DNA of 64,000 nucleotides, taken from contig NZ_JSZO01000001.1 of assembly GCF_000801955.1 (NCBI RefSeq), positions 124,001-188,000 of the forward strand, written 5' to 3'. A model generated the notes under the pieces. The model ran no database searches and was not told the DNA's origin. It was given only the letters and a program-made list of their open reading frames with translations. The position numbers and the translations under genes were made by a program. The DNA is from Ralstonia sp. A12. Its GTDB lineage: Bacteria; Pseudomonadota; Gammaproteobacteria; Burkholderiales; Burkholderiaceae. Below are positions 60,892 to 64,000 of the stretch, piece by piece. Position 1 is the stretch's first letter; each line of letters starts with the position of its first letter.

Positions 60892-62328
60892 TCAGGCCGT
60901 CTGCGCGGGTTTGAGCTGCAGCGCCTTGTACTCCAGGAACTCCTCCAGCCCGTACTTGCCGTTCTCGCGTCCGTTGCCGGACTGCTTGTAGCCGCCAAAC
61001 GGCGCTTGCATGTTGAAAGGCCCGCCATTGATGTCGACCTGCCCGGTGCGGATGCGCCGCGCCACGCGAATCGCCCGCGCCTCGTCGCCCGACCACACCC
61101 CGCCGCCCAGGCCGTAGATGCTATCGTTGGCAATGCGGATGGCCTCGTCCTCGTTGTCGTAGCAGATCACGGTGAGCACGGGGCCAAAGATCTCTTCACG
61201 CGCCACGGTGTCGGTGGTCTTGACGTTGCCCAGCACGGTCGGCTTGACGAAGAAGCCGGTGGACAGGCCTTCCGGAGCATCCGCCCCGCCGGTGATGAGT
61301 TCAGCGCCCTCTTCCAGGCCCTTGCGGATATAGCCAAGCACGCGGTCGCGCTGCACGGCGGAGATCAGCGGGCCCAGGCGCGTGGTTTCCTGCGCAGGGT
61401 CACCCGGCACGTAGCCCGCCGCAAACTGCGCGGCCAGCGCCTTCACCTCTTCGTACTTGGCGCGCGGTACCAGCATGCGCGTGTGCGCCGAGCAGGTCTG
61501 CCCCGAGTTCAGGAAGCAGGCCGACAGCGTGCCCTTCACCGCCGCCGACAGGTCCGCATCATCCAGGATCACCGAGGCGGACTTACCGCCCAACTCCAGC
61601 GCCACGCGCTTGACCGATTGCGCTGCCAGCTCGGCCACGCGCTTGCCTGCGCGCGTCGAGCCCGTGAACGACACCATGTCGACATCCGGATGGCTCGCCA
61701 GCACTTCGCCCACCACCGGGCCGTAGCCGGTGACGAGGTTGAACACGCCCGGCGGCAACCCGGCCTCTTCAATGACTTCCGCCAACACAAACGCATTGAG
61801 CGGCGCCACTTCCGACGGCTTGAGCACCACCGTGCAGCCCGCGGCCAGTGCCGGCGCAACCTTCAGCGTGATCTGGTTGAGCGGGTAGTTCCACGGCGTG
61901 ATGGCGCCCACGACGCCCACCGGCTCGCGCACCACCAGCGAGTTGGCGACCTGCTCTTCAAACTCGAATTTGCCGAGCAGCTTGGCGAAATTGCCCCAGT
62001 TGAACACCGGGCCGCCCACCTGGATAGCGCGCGCCAGCTTGATCGGCATGCCGACTTCACCGGCAATCAGCTGGGCCAGTTCTTCGCTGCGGGCCTTGAG
62101 GCCGTCAGTGATCTTCTGGATGTATTCGGCGCGCTTGGCCACGGGCGTGGCGGCCCAACCGTCAAACGCGGCGCGGGCGGCTGCCACGGCCGCTTCGGCA
62201 TCGGCGGCGCTGCCTTCAGGAATCGTCCCCATCACCTCTTCGGTGGCCGAATGAATCACTTCAATGACGCCCTTGCCTTGCGGCGCCACCCACTTACCGT
62301 TGATGAAAAGCTTGTCGCGTTGCTGCAT
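60892..62328 (-). CDS. Aldehyde dehydrogenase family protein
   Basis: A 477-residue NAD(P)-dependent dehydrogenase starting [22 protein letters not shown]170 in [18 protein letters not shown], the general base E246 in LELGGKS and the nucleophile C279 in NSGQTCSAH are all in place. It oxidises an aldehyde to the acid; the substrate cannot be told from sequence. 24 upstream in-frame codons are rejected because conservation starts at the chosen ATG (62328). It is divergent from an orphan gene across 151 bp. Confidence 0.93.
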   Translation of the reverse strand: MQQRDKLFINGKWVAPQGKGVIEVIHSATEEVMGTIPEGSAADAEAAVAAARAAFDGWAATPVAKRAEYIQKITDGLKARSEELAQLIAGEVGMPIKLARAIQVGGPVFNWGNFAKLLGKFEFEEQVANSLVVREPVGVVGAITPWNYPLNQITLKVAPALAAGCTVVLKPSEVAPLNAFVLAEVIEEAGLPPGVFNLVTGYGPVVGEVLASHPDVDMVSFTGSTRAGKRVAELAAQSVKRVALELGGKSASVILDDADLSAAVKGTLSACFLNSGQTCSAHTRMLVPRAKYEEVKALAAQFAAGYVPGDPAQETTRLGPLISAVQRDRVLGYIRKGLEEGAELITGGADAPEGLSTGFFVKPTVLGNVKTTDTVAREEIFGPVLTVICYDNEDEAIRIANDSIYGLGGGVWSGDEARAIRVARRIRTGQVDINGGPFNMQAPFGGYKQSGNGRENGKYGLEEFLEYKALQLKPAQTA

Positions 62329-62479
62329 CGTTGCTTGTCTCGCTCTGGTGGATGCGCGGTTTGCGCGTTGTGCTATCCGGGTTGCGACGGAGATGCCCAC
62401 CGCACCCGGGCGGTTATGATCGTCCTATTGTAGAGCCAGCAGAGCGCGCACTGCAGACGCGCCGGCCGAGGGAGACAGC

Positions 62480-63007
62480 ATGACGACAACCATCTACCAG
62501 AAGACCGACAAGGGCCAGGACGAGATCCGCACGCGCGCCAACCGCCTGGATCAGAAGCACCGTGCGTTGCTGCTCATGGTCAATGGCGAGAAAACCTGCG
62601 ACGAGATCCTCATCCAGCTTGCGCCGCTGGGCATGAACCAGGCGGTGTTCGAAGAATTGGAGCAAGCCGGGTATATCCGCTCACAGATGGTGGGGACGAT
62701 ACCCGTTAAAAGTGAACCGGCCACCGCACCCGGTCTGCCCGCTGCACCTGCGCCAAACACCGCCTCCGGCGAACAGGGTGTCGAGGGCTATCAGCGCCTC
62801 TACCGCTTCTATACGGAAACCATCAGCCGCTACCTCGGCCTGCGCGGCTACCTGCTCGAGATGAAGGTGGAAAAGGCCGGCAACGTGGCCGACCTCGTCG
62901 CCCTGCGCGAAACGCTCAAGGCCGCGCTCGCCAAGGCGCGCGGCGAGGCGGAAGCCAGCAATGTCATCGCTCAGCTGGATCTGCTGATCGACGAAGCAAC
63001 CAGCTAG
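62480..63007 (+). CDS. Conserved hypothetical protein with winged-helix-like N-terminus
   Basis: A 175-residue protein. Residues 1-70 (TRANRLDQKHRALLLMVNGEKTCDEILIQLAPLGMNQAVFEELEQAGYI, cited by ends) resemble a small winged helix used by many Burkholderiales orphans. A proline/alanine linker (about 75-95) leads to a helical C-terminal domain (YQRLYRFYTETISRYLGLRGYLLEMKVEKAG). No DNA-binding specificity or enzyme motif is evident. GGGAGACAGC precedes the ATG. Confidence 0.8.
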   Translation: MTTTIYQKTDKGQDEIRTRANRLDQKHRALLLMVNGEKTCDEILIQLAPLGMNQAVFEELEQAGYIRSQMVGTIPVKSEPATAPGLPAAPAPNTASGEQGVEGYQRLYRFYTETISRYLGLRGYLLEMKVEKAGNVADLVALRETLKAALAKARGEAEASNVIAQLDLLIDEATS

Positions 63008-63030
63008 GCTTGCACCACGCGGGCAACAAA

Positions 63031-63055
63031 AAAGGCGGCTGTTGAGGCCGCCTTT
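63031..63055. terminator. Bidirectional intrinsic terminator
   Basis: A 9-bp stem AAAGGCGGC / GCCGCCTTT with a TGTTGAG loop. It is flanked by AACAAAAA on one side and TTTGTT on the other. It lies between the convergent ends of the orphan gene and the ABC-F gene. Confidence 0.88.
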
Positions 63056-63075
63056 TTGTTTAGTGCGTGTAGTAC

Positions 63076-64000
63076 TCAGACTTCCACGCCCTGGCTCTGC
63101 AGGTATTCGTCATACGTGCCTGCGTAATCGCTGAGCGTGCCGTTCGGGCGCACTTCGATGATGCGCGTGGCCAGGGCGCTGATCAGTTCGCGGTCGTGCG
63201 ATACGAAGATCAGCGTGCCTTCGAACTTGTCCAGCGCGATCTGCAGCGACTCGATTGACTCCATGTCCATGTGGTTGGTCGGCTCATCCAGCGCCAGCAC
63301 GTTGTGGCGGCCCAGCATCAGCTTGCCCCAGATCATGCGGCCCTTCTCGCCACCGGACAGCACCTTGACGTTCTTCTTGATGTCGTCGGCCGAGAACAGC
63401 AGGCGGCCCATCGTGCCGCGCAGCGATTGGTCGTCGTCACCGGCTTGCGTCCACTGGCTCATCCAGTCCATCAGGTCGCGATCTTCGGGGAATTCTTCGT
63501 ACGTGTCCTGCGGCATGTAGCCGACATTGGCGTTCTCCGCCCACTTGACGCTGCCACCGTCGATCTCGATACCGCGCTGCACACCAGTCTTGACCGAGTG
63601 GTTCAGCAGCGAGCGCAGCAGCGTGGTCTTACCCGCGCCGTTCTCGCCGATGATGGCGATCCGCTCACCTGCGCGCACAGCCATGGTCAGGTTGTCGAAA
63701 ATCTTGCGGTCGTACGTCTTGCGCGCGCTCTCGGTTTCCACTGCCAGGTTGTGCAGCTTCTTCTCCATCTCGAAGCGGACGAACGGGTTCTGACGCGACG
63801 ACGGCTTGATGTCTTCCACCTTGATCTTGTCGATCATCTTCAAGCGCGACGTGGCCTGACGCGCCTTGGACTTGTTGGCTGAGAAGCGGCGCACGAAGTC
63901 CTGCAGGTCCGAGATCCGCTCCTTGGCGCGCGCATTGGCGGCCTGCAGGCGTTCACGCGCCTGCATGGAGGCTTCCATGTAGTCGTCGTAGTTGCCCGGG
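63076..64000 (-). CDS. ABC-F ATPase, YbiT-like (partial, N-terminus off window)
   Basis: The C-terminal 308 codons of a soluble ABC-F protein; the frame is still open at 64000. The visible part has the interdomain linker helices, the second Walker A GENGAGKTTLLRSLL, the signature LSGGEKGRMIWGKLML, Walker B VLALDEPTNHMDMESIESL and SHDRELISALA. The end SDYAGTYDEYLQSQGVEV resembles YbiT. ABC-F proteins bind ribosomes and resolve stalled or antibiotic-bound states; they have no membrane domain. Confidence 0.92.
   Translation of the reverse strand, partial: PGNYDDYMEASMQARERLQAANARAKERISDLQDFVRRFSANKSKARQATSRLKMIDKIKVEDIKPSSRQNPFVRFEMEKKLHNLAVETESARKTYDRKIFDNLTMAVRAGERIAIIGENGAGKTTLLRSLLNHSVKTGVQRGIEIDGGSVKWAENANVGYMPQDTYEEFPEDRDLMDWMSQWTQAGDDDQSLRGTMGRLLFSADDIKKNVKVLSGGEKGRMIWGKLMLGRHNVLALDEPTNHMDMESIESLQIALDKFEGTLIFVSHDRELISALATRIIEVRPNGTLSDYAGTYDEYLQSQGVEV

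Noticed and set aside
61006-62433. 475-codon + strand frame antisense to the aldehyde dehydrogenase.
   Set aside because: Same third-position effect; no family features in the translation and the dehydrogenase active site is clear.
1-64000. Searched for CRISPR arrays, tRNA or rRNA genes, transposases, integrases and attachment-site duplications.
   Set aside because: No regularly spaced repeats, cloverleaf-like sequences or mobile-element proteins were seen by reading; a profile search would be needed to exclude a degenerate copy.

Overview
The window looks like a 64 kb stretch of a betaproteobacterial chromosome, most likely Ralstonia or a close Burkholderiaceae relative. This is inferred from the high GC content with strongly GC-biased third codon positions, the ortho-cleavage benzoate cluster, the coxSLM-type molybdenum hydroxylase operon and a multi-hairpin intergenic repeat of a type known from this family. 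I see no rRNA, tRNA, CRISPR array, transposase, integrase or phage gene. Both ends cut genes: an outer-membrane efflux lipoprotein at the left and an ABC-F ATPase at the right.

Left block (1-15 kb). A four-gene efflux system (permease, ATPase, HlyD adaptor, NodT outer-membrane factor) lies next to a NarL-type two-component system, an FNR-type oxygen sensor with all four cluster cysteines, and a dense set of persistence genes: two BON-domain proteins, a DksA/TraR zinc-finger protein, a flavodoxin, three universal stress proteins, a CBS pair, a YgaP-like membrane protein, an MgtC/DUF4010 protein and a zinc alcohol dehydrogenase. FNR-type dyads (TTGAT-N4-ATCAA-like) sit 72-83 bp ahead of three of the transcription units, so the block reads as a low-oxygen dormancy island controlled by the FNR homologue within it. 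It resembles the low-oxygen-activated (lxa) locus described in Burkholderia cenocepacia.

Middle left (15-28 kb). An acyl-CoA synthetase faces a second Crp/Fnr regulator across a perfect 16-bp palindrome. Then come an AraC-like regulator, small zinc-ribbon and DUF genes, a lipoprotein, the biotin operon bioA-bioF-bioD, and a LysR regulator divergent from a Tat-exported agmatine-deiminase-family lipoprotein.

Benzoate block (28-38 kb). Nine co-directional genes run catB-catC-catA-benA-benB-benC-benD-benK-benE from a promoter shared with a divergent CatR/BenM-type LysR regulator. Together they import benzoate, oxidise it to catechol and cleave the ring as far as beta-ketoadipate enol-lactone.

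Middle right (38-45 kb). A large, atypical class A penicillin-binding protein is followed by the multi-hairpin repeat, a DHA2 drug-type exporter with a divergent LysR regulator, and a CreA homologue. Two unrelated small genes (27985-28152 and 44746-44922) share an unusual promoter architecture: two GGG-(A/T)4-CCC dyads in tandem, preceded by GCATCAT.

Right block (45-64 kb). A seven-gene form II carbon-monoxide-dehydrogenase-like operon (coxS-L-M-D-E-G and xdhC) carries the AYRGAGR active-site loop. It is followed by an SDR protein, an MgtC protein, a chemoreceptor with a structured leader, a DUF2252 protein divergent from a GH15 glucoamylase-like enzyme, a DUF1289 protein, an aldehyde dehydrogenase, an orphan protein and the C-terminal part of a YbiT-like ABC-F protein.
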